Shown here piece by piece: positions 19,002 to 27,392 of a stretch of 49,131 bases of DNA; the stretch's first letter is position 1; the number at the start of each line of letters is the position of its first letter. A program made the position numbers and the translations under genes. Source of the DNA: Streptomyces sp. CT34 (GTDB lineage: Bacteria > Actinomycetota > Actinomycetes > Streptomycetales > Streptomycetaceae). The stretch is taken from assembly GCF_000805335.1 (NCBI RefSeq), contig NZ_KN708638.1, forward strand, positions 7,249,271-7,298,401, written 5' to 3'. A model generated the notes under the pieces. The model saw only the letters and a list, made by a program, of their open reading frames with translations. It did not search any database and had not been told where the DNA came from.

Positions 19002-19381
19002 GCGATCTCTCCCCCTGACAGCGTCGACAGTCCCGTTGGCCCGGCGCTCCCCGCCGGCCTCGATGCCCCTGCCGTCCCGGCTGTCCGTACTGCTTCTGAT
19101 GGAAAACTCCCCCAACGGAGACGGGCAGGCCGACCAACCCCGGACCGGCGATGGATCTCCCGCGACTCCGCCCCATTCTGCATACGCAGCCGCCGGAATT
19201 CAGCCCTGGCAACCCCACGTCAGCGCATGAGAGGCGCAACGGCGACACATTCGCAACCGGACCGCGCCCGTAATCAGGGAACCGAAACGACCCGATACGG
19301 GGCGTATCCGCCACATCACCGCAGGGACACACCAGGCCCCTGGCCCCGCCTCCCCCCACCCCCCGCCCCCCCCCCTCTCGC
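19002..19381. other. Gene-free gap with a C-rich tract
   Basis: No credible coding region was found in these 380 bases. The end next to the DeoR stop is C-rich and includes an uninterrupted run of ten C (19366-19375) that ends seven bases from the stop codon. The part near 19001 holds the promoter and ribosome site of the secreted-protein gene. Confidence 0.6.
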
Positions 19382-20185
19382 TCAATCGCCCCCGGACGGC
19401 CGAGCCGTCACCACCTTCAGGCCCCGGTCCGCGAACTCGCGGCGCGTCGACTCCTTCGCTCCGCCGTCCGTGATGAACGTGTCGAAGACATCCGCGTCGC
19501 CGACCCTGGCGAAGCAGCGCTCACCGATCTTCGACGAGTCCGCGACCACCACCGCGCGCCGGGAACGCTCGGCCATGAGACGGTTGACCCGGGCTTCCGC
19601 CTCGTCGTGCACCGTCGCTCCCATCACCGGATCCATGCCATTGGCCCCGATGAACGCGATGTCGATGGAGATCTGCTGCAGTACCAACTCGCTGAACGGG
19701 CCCACCAGTTCAAACGACCGCGAGTGTGCCACGCCGCCGGTGAGCACGATCTTGATCTGTGGCCGCACCGCCAGCTCATTGGCGATGTTGAGAGAGTTGG
19801 TGACGATCGTCAGATGCGGTTGCGGCCCCGCCTCCGCGAAGTCCGGACGGGTGGCGAGCACCCGAGCGATCCCGGTGGTCGTCGTCCCACCGCTCAGCCC
19901 GACCACATCCCCACGCTCGACCAGCTTCGCCGCCGCCTTCGCTACTGCCTCCTTTTCCGCCGACCTGTGTGCGTGCTTGTACCGAATCGGAAGGTCGTAC
20001 GCCACCGAGCTGAGCACCGCCCCGCCTCGGGTGCGGGTCAGCAGCTGCTGCTCGGCCAGCGCATCCATGTCGCGCCGCATCGTGGCAGCCGAGACCTCCA
20101 GCTCGGTCGCCGCCTCCTCGACATCCACCCGGCCCCGATCCCCGAGCAGCTCAAGCAGTGCGTTCATTCGTTCATGGCGCTTCAT
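19382..20185 (-). CDS. DeoR-family sugar-catabolism regulator
   Basis: 267 residues. The DeoR-type helix-turn-helix at the N-terminus reads RVDVEEAATELEVSAATMRRDMDAL, and the C-terminal sugar-phosphate-sensing domain is present (GLSGGTTTTGIARVL, TIVTNSLNIANEL, TGGVAHSRSFELVGP). This class represses catabolic operons until a phosphorylated sugar intermediate appears. It lies downstream of the aldolase and SIS genes on the same strand, separated by about 600 bases, and very likely controls that operon and the divergent MFS gene. Confidence 0.92.
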   Translation of the reverse strand: MKRHERMNALLELLGDRGRVDVEEAATELEVSAATMRRDMDALAEQQLLTRTRGGAVLSSVAYDLPIRYKHAHRSAEKEAVAKAAAKLVERGDVVGLSGGTTTTGIARVLATRPDFAEAGPQPHLTIVTNSLNIANELAVRPQIKIVLTGGVAHSRSFELVGPFSELVLQQISIDIAFIGANGMDPVMGATVHDEAEARVNRLMAERSRRAVVVADSSKIGERCFARVGDADVFDTFITDGGAKESTRREFADRGLKVVTARPSGGD

Positions 20186-20799
20186 GGCGCGAGCCTAATT
20201 CGTTTCCACCGACCACGGTGAGCGCCGATGGATGCCCCCGGTGCCCACCACCCCGGCTATCCGGGGGCTCAGCCTCCACACGACCGCACCGCCGCCTCCA
20301 CCACCGGAGCGTGAGCCAGCTCCGAACACCTCATCGTTCACTGATCACTCCCGCCGCTCATCGCTCCTGTCACTCGTCGGCCCCCTCACTCACCAGTCCC
20401 ATCACGCTGCGCTCCCAGCACTCCCCGCTCTGCATACTCCTGGCCTTCCACCCGTCCATCCCTCCTTGTCTTCTTCCCTTGCACTCCTCCCCACGCCGCT
20501 CGTCAAACCGCGCCCGGGGAAAGGCGCCGAACCAGTGCCAGGCGCTGTGAATCCCGGGCTCTTTGGGCATTGGCAGCGCGTCCACCACGGGTATGAGGCG
20601 TAGGGATGCCGTGCCATGACCATGCGGGATTGTCGCGGCCGTGGACCGAACTCCCGCGTCCATAACTCCTCTTGTCGCCTTCTCCCTTCCACCTGCCTCC
20701 CCCCTGGTTTGCTGCCTACTTCTGGCTGCTAGTTCCTCCCGTTCCTGCGACTTCCTCCCGTTCACCCCTCCGGCTCGTTGGCTCTTCACTGCCGGGTCT
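20186..20799. other. 614-base gap, pyrimidine-rich and lower in GC, no convincing gene
   Basis: Between the DeoR and aldolase genes, the plus strand is unusually rich in CT runs and visibly lower in GC than its neighbours. Short frames on both strands lack GC3 bias and recognisable motifs. It may hold the aldolase-operon terminator, the DeoR promoter, and eroded or foreign DNA. Confidence 0.5.
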
Positions 20800-21681
20800 T
20801 CACCTCCGGGCCGTTACCTCGGCGGTGCGCAGATCGGGGACCGTTGCTGGGGTGCCCAGTACGCCCAGCAGTCGTGCCGCCTCCTGAGCGACTGCCTCCC
20901 GGGCCGGCTTGACGTACTTCCGGGAGTCGACGAGGGCCGGGTCCGCGTCCAGGGTGCGCCGTATCGAGTGGGTGAAGACGGAGACGAGATGCGTGGAGAT
21001 ATTGATCTTCGTCATTCCGGCGGCGATGGCGCGACGCAGTTCGTCGTCCGGTACGCCGGACGAGCCGTGCAGCACCAATGGCACCGGCAGCGTCGCACGC
21101 AGCGCCGCGATCAGGTCCTTGTCCAGTTCTGCGGTGCGCTCGCGCATGGCGTGTGAGGAGCCGACGGCGACGGCGAGTGCGTCCACCCCGGTGGCGCGGA
21201 CGAAGGACAGGGCCTCGCCGGGGTCGGTGCGTACACCCGGTGCGTGTACGCCGTCCTTCCCGCCCACCTTGCCGAGCTCCGCCTCGACATAGACGCCCCG
21301 GTCGTGGCACCAGGCGGTGAGCGCGGCCGTGGTGGCCACGTTCTCCTCGTAGGGCAGTGCCGAGGCGTCCACCATGACCGAGCCCGCACCGGCGTCGACT
21401 CCCTGATGGACCAGTTCGGCGTCGGTGATGTGGTCGAGGTGTACCGCGATCCGGGCGGTGGAGTGCTCGGCGAGGGCGAGCGTGGCGCGGGTGATGGGCA
21501 GCAGGCTGCCGTGGTAGCGGATGCAGTTCTCGCTGATCTGGAGGATCAGCGGGATGTTCGTGCGTTCGGAGGCGGTGACGAGCGCCTCGGCGGTTTCGAG
21601 ATGGATGACATTGAAAGCCGCGGCACCGACCCCCGCTTCCCGGGCGGCGTCGACGATGGCTGAGGTGGGGACTAGGGGCAT
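20800..21681 (-). CDS. Class II (zinc) aldolase, KbaY/GatY/Fba type
   Basis: 293 residues, a normal length. Class II aldolase landmarks are HLDH (catalytic Asp and metal-binding His near residues 81-84), GSSHAM (second zinc His near 180) and VLHGSSGVPDD (third His), followed by INISTHL, the phosphate-binding loop. It cleaves a ketose bisphosphate, probably tagatose- or fructose-1,6-bisphosphate, or a related phosphoketose. It sits 72 bases downstream of the SIS gene in the same operon, which favours amino-sugar or ketohexose catabolism over glycolysis. Confidence 0.88.
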   Translation of the reverse strand: MPLVPTSAIVDAAREAGVGAAAFNVIHLETAEALVTASERTNIPLILQISENCIRYHGSLLPITRATLALAEHSTARIAVHLDHITDAELVHQGVDAGAGSVMVDASALPYEENVATTAALTAWCHDRGVYVEAELGKVGGKDGVHAPGVRTDPGEALSFVRATGVDALAVAVGSSHAMRERTAELDKDLIAALRATLPVPLVLHGSSGVPDDELRRAIAAGMTKINISTHLVSVFTHSIRRTLDADPALVDSRKYVKPAREAVAQEAARLLGVLGTPATVPDLRTAEVTARR

Positions 21682-21753
21682 GGGTCCTGACTCCCTTGTG
21701 GAAGGAGTGAGTTGGTGGTGGGACGGGGGGCGTGGGTAGGGGAGAGGGGTGAG

Positions 21754-22674
21754 CTAGGGCGCGGCCGGTTCGCGGAGCATCACCGAGCGGGTGAGGCTGC
21801 GCGGGTTGTCGGGGTCCAGGCCGCGGGCGCGGGCCCGTTCCAGCGCGACGCGCTGCACGAGCACCAGGTCGGCGAGCGGATCGCGGGCATGGCACACAAA
21901 GCGCGCACCGGTCCGTGCCACATCGGCCTCCAGTCCCTCCGGCGCCTGGCCGAACAGCCAGGTCACCCGGCCCGGAGCAGCTATCGCGATCGGGCCGTGG
22001 CGGTACTCCATCGCGGGATAGGACTCCGTCCAACTCTGCGACGCCTCCCGCATCTTGAGAGCTGCCTCATTGGCCAGGCCGTATGTCCAGCCCGTGCCGA
22101 GGAACGAGAACTGCTCGGCGTCCACCCACTCCTTGTCGATCGGCGCCGCAAGCGCCTCCTCGGCGTCGCGCACCGCCCGGCTGACGTCCTCGCCGACATG
22201 TGCGCGCAGCAGCGTCAGCGCGGTGGTCGCGAAGCGGGTCTGCACGACGGACCGCTCGTCGGCGAAGGGCAGTGCGACCGTTTCGTCCGAGAGCGTGACC
22301 GCCGGTGTTTCCGGATCGCCGAGGATCGTCACCGTCGGGATCCGCCCCTTGACCGCTTCCAGTACGCGCAGGACCTCGGTCGTCGTCCCCGAGCGGGTGA
22401 TGGCCACCACCGCGTCGTAGCCGCGGTGGCTGCCCAGGAACGCCTCCGAGGCGGGGAACGGGTCCGTCACCCCCAGTCCGGCGGCTTCGCGCAGTGCCGC
22501 GTACGACTGCGCCATGAACCACGAGGTCCCGCATCCGATGACGGCCACGCGCCGGCCGGCCGCGGGCAGTGGGCCGCGGGCGGCACCGATCCGCGCGGCC
22601 TGCCGCCAGGTCTCCGGCTGACTGTGCAGCTCCTGCTCCATATGCGAGGTATCGCTGTTCGAGGTCTCGCTCAT
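21754..22674 (-). CDS. SIS-domain sugar isomerase/deaminase (AgaS/GlmS-like)
   Basis: 306 residues with two SIS domains: VAVIGCGTSWFMAQSY with TRSGTTTEVLR, then FLGTGWTYGLANEAALKMREA with the AgaS/GlmS-type ESYPAMEYRHGP. Members turn an amino-sugar 6-phosphate into a ketose 6-phosphate (deaminating isomerases) or act as deglycases. The ATG at 22674 is chosen for GGGAGGG seven bases upstream. It is the first gene of the SIS-aldolase operon, divergent from the sugar transporter. The exact substrate is not readable. Confidence 0.85.
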   Translation of the reverse strand: MSETSNSDTSHMEQELHSQPETWRQAARIGAARGPLPAAGRRVAVIGCGTSWFMAQSYAALREAAGLGVTDPFPASEAFLGSHRGYDAVVAITRSGTTTEVLRVLEAVKGRIPTVTILGDPETPAVTLSDETVALPFADERSVVQTRFATTALTLLRAHVGEDVSRAVRDAEEALAAPIDKEWVDAEQFSFLGTGWTYGLANEAALKMREASQSWTESYPAMEYRHGPIAIAAPGRVTWLFGQAPEGLEADVARTGARFVCHARDPLADLVLVQRVALERARARGLDPDNPRSLTRSVMLREPAAP

Positions 22675-22729
22675 GGCATGCCCTCCCGTGATCGTGGATC
22701 GTGTGATCGATGCGTCGATGATGTTGCGT

Positions 22730-22754
22730 AAAACTGCAAGTTTTCTGTTTTCTG
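22730..22754. promoter_or_regulatory. AT-rich palindrome and direct repeats, candidate DeoR operator
   Basis: AAAACT-GCA-AGTTTT (22730-22744) is a perfect inverted repeat. It runs into two direct copies of TTTTCTG (22741-22754). TGCAAG recurs at 22933-22938, beside the divergent MFS promoter. AT-rich repeats of this kind between divergent sugar genes fit the DeoR regulator. Confidence 0.5.
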
Positions 22755-22902
22755 CAATCGACTCTACGCATTCTCGTCGCACTGATCCATCCCTCGTGCG
22801 GGTGGATGCGGCAGAGAGGAGCGCGGACTGTGGTGCCGTGCCCTGTTGCGTTGGTTGGATGCGGGTCGGGAGTGGGTATGGCGAAAAGCGGGTGATGGAC
22901 TG

Positions 22903-22932
22903 TTGACAGCTGCGTGAAAGGTGCCCGATATT
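22903..22932 (+). promoter_or_regulatory. Probable sigma70-type promoter of the MFS gene
   Basis: A perfect TTGACA (22903-22908) is followed after 18 bases by GATATT (22927-22932), 112 bases before the MFS start. A TGCAAG half-site directly downstream could let the DeoR protein block it. Confidence 0.45.
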
Positions 22933-23044
22933 TGCAAGATCGGTCATGTGGGCTAGTCCACGGCCCGTGATGCAGCTACCCGAGACCCCGTACTCAGCCA
23001 CGCAGACACGCAGCAAGGACGATCCGCCGCACAAAGGACTCCGT

Positions 23045-24511
23045 ATGTCCACTGCCCCGCTCTCCGCGACGCCCCCGCCTCAGCCGTCGTCCACGACCGC
23101 GCGCCGCACCGGCCGGCTGTTCGCGCTCACCGGCGCCGTCGTCGGCGTCATCTACGGCTATGACACCGGCAGCATCTCCGGTGCCCTCGTGTTCCTCAGC
23201 AAGGACTTCCACCTCACCGAGACCGAAAAAGGGCTGGTCAACAGCGTCCTGGTGTTCGGTTCGATTCTCGGCGCGCTGATCGGCGGCAAGCTCGCCGACG
23301 TGCTCGGCCGCAAGGTCGCGATGCTGATCGTCGCCGGCTCGTACGCGGTGTTCGTCGCGCTGTCCGCCGCCGCCCCCAACGTCGAGACGCTCGACGCCGT
23401 CCGGTTCCTGCTCGGCGTCGCCATCGGCATCTCGATCGTCGCCGCCCCGCTCTATGTCGCCGAATCCACCCCGGCCCGTATCCGGGGCGCCTCCGTGGCC
23501 GCCTATCAGGTGGCGACCGTCGTCGGCATCGTCATCACCTACTTCGTCAACTGGGGCCTGTCCGGAGGCGGTCACTGGCGCTGGATGCTGGGCCTCTCGG
23601 CGATCCCCGCGGCACTCGTGCTGATTCCGCTGCTCCGCCTGCCGGACACGCCCCGCTGGTACGTCCTCAAGGGGCAGACGGAACGGGCCGTCGAGGTCAT
23701 GGCGACGACCGACCCGGATGTCGAACCGCGTGCGGAGGTCGCCTCGGTGCAGGCCGCACTCGCCGCGGAGAGCGGGGGCTCGGTGCGCTCGCTGCTGCGC
23801 AAGCCGTACGCCCGCGCCGCGTTGTTCGTCGTCGGCCTCGGCTTCTTCTGCCAGATCACCGGCATCAACGCCGTCACGTACTACAGCCCGCAGATCTTCG
23901 AGCAAATGGGATTCACCGGCAACGGCCAGAACTTCCTGCTGCCGTCCTTCGTCGAACTCGCCTCGCTGGCCGCGGCGGTGCTCGCCATCCTCATCATCGA
24001 CCGCCTGGGCCGACGGGTGGTGCTGCTCTGCGGGATCGGCACGATGGCGGCGATGCTCGCCGTCCTGACCGTCGTCTTCGGCATGGGAAACCTGCACGGT
24101 GCCACCACGTGGGTGGGCTTCGGCGCCATCCTCCTGTTCACCGCAGCCTTCAACTTCGGCTTCGGATCGCTGATCTGGGTCTACGCGAGCGAGGCGTTCC
24201 CCGCCCAACTGCGCTCCACGGGAGCATCGGTGATGCTCACCGCCGACCTGGTGGCCAACCTGCTGATCGCCCAGTTCTTCCCCTCCCTCATGGCCCGGGC
24301 GGGCGCCGCAGCGACCTTCGCCGGTCTGGGCGTGCTCGCGCTCGCCGCCCTGGTCTTCGCCGCGTTCACCGCGCCCGAGACCAAGGGGCGCCAGCTGGAG
24401 GAGATCCAGGAGTACTGGCGCAACGGCGGGAGCTGGCCCGAGACTTCCGGGCCCGGCACGGTCGCCGCCGGACCGTTCGACAACCCGGCGTCGTCTCCCT
24501 CGGCTCCCTGA
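23045..24511 (+). CDS. MFS sugar:H+ symporter
   Basis: 488 residues and twelve predicted membrane helices. Sugar-porter signatures are GYDTGSISGAL in helix 1, GGKLADVLGRK and DRLGRR in the 2-3 and 8-9 loops, YVAESTPARIRG after helix 4, and PETKGR at the end of helix 12. It imports an unphosphorylated sugar, so a kinase must act before the aldolase step. The ATG at 23045 follows AAAGGA about seven bases upstream. It is divergent from the SIS-aldolase operon and probably under the same DeoR regulator. Confidence 0.93.
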   Translation: MSTAPLSATPPPQPSSTTARRTGRLFALTGAVVGVIYGYDTGSISGALVFLSKDFHLTETEKGLVNSVLVFGSILGALIGGKLADVLGRKVAMLIVAGSYAVFVALSAAAPNVETLDAVRFLLGVAIGISIVAAPLYVAESTPARIRGASVAAYQVATVVGIVITYFVNWGLSGGGHWRWMLGLSAIPAALVLIPLLRLPDTPRWYVLKGQTERAVEVMATTDPDVEPRAEVASVQAALAAESGGSVRSLLRKPYARAALFVVGLGFFCQITGINAVTYYSPQIFEQMGFTGNGQNFLLPSFVELASLAAAVLAILIIDRLGRRVVLLCGIGTMAAMLAVLTVVFGMGNLHGATTWVGFGAILLFTAAFNFGFGSLIWVYASEAFPAQLRSTGASVMLTADLVANLLIAQFFPSLMARAGAAATFAGLGVLALAALVFAAFTAPETKGRQLEEIQEYWRNGGSWPETSGPGTVAAGPFDNPASSPSAP

Positions 24512-24743
24512 GGTGACCGCATGGGCGTCGTGTCCCGAGTTGATGGACGGCGAACGCGTTTCCTGTCCGACGACGGCCGCCGCCGGGCGCCGTCCGTCTG
24601 CTCTCCCACCACTGCTCAGGTGTCATCGCCCATGTCGTTCTCCGCGTCGGCCGAGCATTGCGAACCCGCCGTCCTCGGCCGCCGTCCGGCGCTCCGCCGC
24701 CCGCGACGGCGGACGGAGGGGGTAGCCGCGCCGAACAGCACGA

Positions 24744-24781
24744 GGCCCGGGCCGCGCCGGAGGGATTCGGCGGCCCGGGCC
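24744..24781. terminator. GC-rich hairpin between MFS and YciI genes
   Basis: GGCCCGGGCC occurs at both ends (from 24744 and ending at 24781) with adjoining GCCG/CGGC bases, giving a stem of about 14 pairs with a small bulge around GAGGGATT. It lies between convergent genes. The rest of the 291-base gap shows no gene. Confidence 0.6.
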
Positions 24782-24802
24782 GTGGTGCGGCGGGGCGGTA
24801 TC

Positions 24803-25102
24803 TCAGGACGGCAGCTGCTCCCGGTACCCCTCCAGGGCCGGAGCGGTCTTCGTCGCGACGAACTCGGTGATCCGGTACTCGCAGACCCCGGCGAGGACGA
24901 ACGGGTCCTCGGCGATGATCTCCTCGACGGCCGCACGGTCGATCCCGGCGGCGAGGATCACGCCGCCGTTGCGCGGGTTCTTGCGGCCGGAGGCGACGAA
25001 GTGCCCGGCGGCGTACTCCTTGTCCAGCCACTCCACGTGGTCCTGGAGGGCGGCGTCGATGCGTTCGAGGGGCGCGGTGTAGGTCAGTTCCAGTACGAAC
25101 AT
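24803..25102 (-). CDS. YciI-family protein
   Basis: 99 residues, a complete YciI (YCII) domain with the family layout: N-terminal strand MFVLELTYTA, HVEWLDKEYAAGHFVASG, GVILAAG, EDPFVLAGVCEYRITEF. The conserved His (in DHVEWL) and Asp of EDPF are present. These small ferredoxin-like proteins are cytosolic, and most have no defined role; some are hydrolases or dehalogenase-like. It stands alone, divergent from endonuclease V. Confidence 0.9.
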   Translation of the reverse strand: MFVLELTYTAPLERIDAALQDHVEWLDKEYAAGHFVASGRKNPRNGGVILAAGIDRAAVEEIIAEDPFVLAGVCEYRITEFVATKTAPALEGYREQLPS

Positions 25103-25240
25103 GGCTGCAATATACGAGGCGGGGGCGCACGTCGCGGACGTGCCCTGCCGGTCGGGGAAACGCGCAGGCCGGAGCGGATGGACCGGAGCGCCGAGCGGCC
25201 CTGTGCTCCCCTTGGGGGGTTCGGTAGCGTTGCGGTCACC

Positions 25241-25963
25241 ATGGACACTTCCGGAATCATCTCCTGCGACGACGAGCTGCGGCACTGGCCGGTGGACGAA
25301 GCCGGGGCCCGCGCGGTCCAGGACCGGCTGCGGGCCCGTGTACGGCTCAACGAGCCCGGCCCGGAACCGGGTTTCGAGGGCACCGTGGTCGGCGTGGACG
25401 TCGCCTACGACGACGCGCGCGACGTGGTCGCCGCGGCGGCCGTCGCCCTCGACGCACGGACGCTCGCGGTCGTCGACGAGGCCACCGCCGTCGGCCCGGT
25501 CTCCTTCCCGTACATCCCGGGGCTGCTCGCCTTCCGCGAGATCCCCACCGTGCTGGACGCGCTCGCCCGCCTCGCCCGCACGCCCGGCCTGGTGGTCTGC
25601 GACGGCTACGGGCTGGCGCACCCGCGGCGCTTCGGTCTGGCCAGCCACCTCGGAGTGCTGACCGGACTGCCCACCATCGGCGTTGCCAAGAACCCGTTCA
25701 CCTTCCGGTACGCGGCTCCGGGGGCGGAGCGCGGCGACACCTCGCCCCTCCTGGACGACGGGACGTCCAAGGGGGAGCCCGAGGAGGTAGGACGTGCGCT
25801 GCGCACCCAACGGGGCGTCAAGCCGGTGTTCGTGTCCGTAGGGCATCGCGTCGGCCTCGACCGGGCGTGCGCGCATACGCTCCGTCTGGCGGCCTCGTAC
25901 CGGCTTCCGGAAACGACCCGGGCCGCCGACTCCCTGTGCCGGCGCGCCCTCGCGGTCGCCTGA
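25241..25963 (+). CDS. nfi: Endonuclease V (deoxyinosine 3' endonuclease)
   Basis: 240 residues, full length. Catalytic motifs are GVDVAY (Asp near residue 53), FPYIPGLLAFREIP with the wedge Tyr and catalytic Glu, and DGYGLAHPRRFGLASHLG with the second Asp. It nicks DNA or RNA one base 3' of deaminated adenine, so it initiates alternative excision repair. ATG at 25241 is the first start that retains the whole family N-terminus. It is a single gene. A loop rich in Gly/Asp/Ser (about residues 165-180) is slightly longer than in enteric Nfi. Confidence 0.93.
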   Translation: MDTSGIISCDDELRHWPVDEAGARAVQDRLRARVRLNEPGPEPGFEGTVVGVDVAYDDARDVVAAAAVALDARTLAVVDEATAVGPVSFPYIPGLLAFREIPTVLDALARLARTPGLVVCDGYGLAHPRRFGLASHLGVLTGLPTIGVAKNPFTFRYAAPGAERGDTSPLLDDGTSKGEPEEVGRALRTQRGVKPVFVSVGHRVGLDRACAHTLRLAASYRLPETTRAADSLCRRALAVA

Positions 25964-25978
25964 CGGCCCGGCCGCCCG

Positions 25979-27166
25979 CTACCGCCGGACCACCCGGAAT
26001 CCGATCCCGGCGGCCCGGAGGCGGCGGGTCAGCGCGTCCCCCATGGCGACCGCGGTCGTCACCTGGCCCGAGGTCTTCGGCAGGTCGTCGAAGGCCAGGC
26101 TCAGTGCCGACTCGGCGAGCATCTTCGCCGTCTCGTCGTAGCCGGGATCGCCGCCCGCGACCTCGGTGACCAGCTGCTCGCCGCCCCCCGAGGCGACGAA
26201 GCGCACCCGGAACCAGCTGCGGGCGCGCCGCTCCTCACCGGGCCCCGCGCCCGGCTCCAGACGCCCCGACAGCCAGCGGCGGGCGGGCGGCACCTGGGCC
26301 AGCGCGCACAGCGCACCGGCGCCCAGGGTCGCGCCCACGGCGGTCGGCAGCCGGCGCACGGCCGCGTAGTGGCGGTAGCGGAAGTCGGGCCCGTAGCGGT
26401 CGAGGGCGGCGGCGGAGCGGGCGATGATCCGCGGGTCGACGGTCGGCAGCGGGATTCCCCAGGTGCCGGTTTCGGTGCTCCGGAGGGGCGGTCCGAGCGG
26501 TGCGCGTACGGTGCGGCCGGCGGGCCGCGGTTCCACCCGACGGCGCTCGCGAGCGACCCGGGCCATGGCGGCCGGGCGGGAGACGGCGGTCAGCGCGGAG
26601 GCGAGAGTTCCGCCGGAGAAGGTCGCGTTGGTCCGTACGAAGCCGTCGATGCGCAGCGGGACGCCCTCGGGGAGCAGACCCACCGTGTAGCGCACCCCCA
26701 GGTCGTGCGGAACGGAGTCGAAGCCGCAGGCGTGGACGAGGCGCGCCCCGGAGGCACGGGCCGTCGCATCGTGGCGGAGGTACACGCGGTCGATGAACTC
26801 CGGCTCTCCCGTGAGGTCGAGGTAGTCCGTGCCGGCCGCGGCGCAGGCCGCAACCAGGGGCTCACCGTGGAGCAGATAGGGGCCGACCGTGGTGGCCAGG
26901 ACCCTGGTGGCGGAGGCGAGGGCGTGCAGCGAACCGGGGTCGGTGCTGTCGGCCGTCAGGAGCGGCAGGCCGGCGCGATCCGGGTTGATCGAGGCCAACC
27001 GGTCGCGCAGTCGCTCCAGTTTGGCGGTGCCGCGTCCGGCGAGCGCCCAGCGGCAGCCCTCGGGGGCGTGTCTGGCCAGGTATGCGGCGGTGAGCGCGCC
27101 CGCGAACCCGGTTGCGCCGTAAAGGACGAGGTCATGGGCCCGTCCGGAGATGTCCTGCGGTCGCAT
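25979..27166 (-). CDS. Saccharopine-dehydrogenase-like NAD(P)-binding reductase
   Basis: 395 residues. An N-terminal Rossmann fold (DLVLYGATGFAGALTAAYLA) is followed by the conserved CGFDSVPHDLG motif. This places it with the saccharopine-dehydrogenase-like/trans-acting enoyl reductase family (related to mycobacterial Rv2449c/Rv2953 types). Those relatives reduce double bonds in lipid or polyketide intermediates. No polyketide genes are nearby, so the substrate is open. It ends 15 bases from the convergent endonuclease V gene and is divergent from the NanT-type transporter. Confidence 0.85.
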   Translation of the reverse strand: MRPQDISGRAHDLVLYGATGFAGALTAAYLARHAPEGCRWALAGRGTAKLERLRDRLASINPDRAGLPLLTADSTDPGSLHALASATRVLATTVGPYLLHGEPLVAACAAAGTDYLDLTGEPEFIDRVYLRHDATARASGARLVHACGFDSVPHDLGVRYTVGLLPEGVPLRIDGFVRTNATFSGGTLASALTAVSRPAAMARVARERRRVEPRPAGRTVRAPLGPPLRSTETGTWGIPLPTVDPRIIARSAAALDRYGPDFRYRHYAAVRRLPTAVGATLGAGALCALAQVPPARRWLSGRLEPGAGPGEERRARSWFRVRFVASGGGEQLVTEVAGGDPGYDETAKMLAESALSLAFDDLPKTSGQVTTAVAMGDALTRRLRAAGIGFRVVRR

Positions 27167-27392
27167 GGTCCGTCCTCTCGGGGTGACCTCCGGACCCTAA
27201 GGAGCCACGGGCGCCCCGTCAACGATCAGCCGTACCGGCCGGGTTGGCGGGTCCGCTCCGTTGGGGCGCCGGGGCTTGACGAGGTGGGGGAGCGGGATCA
27301 GATTCGTCGGTGACATGGGATATCCGATGTCCGGGTTGCCTGGTACGTACGGAAGAAGGCGTCGGGCGGCTGCCGGAGGAGGGCGGGCTCCT

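Noticed and set aside
20370..20789. A 139-residue minus-strand frame in the gap upstream of the DeoR gene
   Set aside because: No GC3 bias, no ribosome site and no recognisable domain. It was kept only as part of the unexplained gap.
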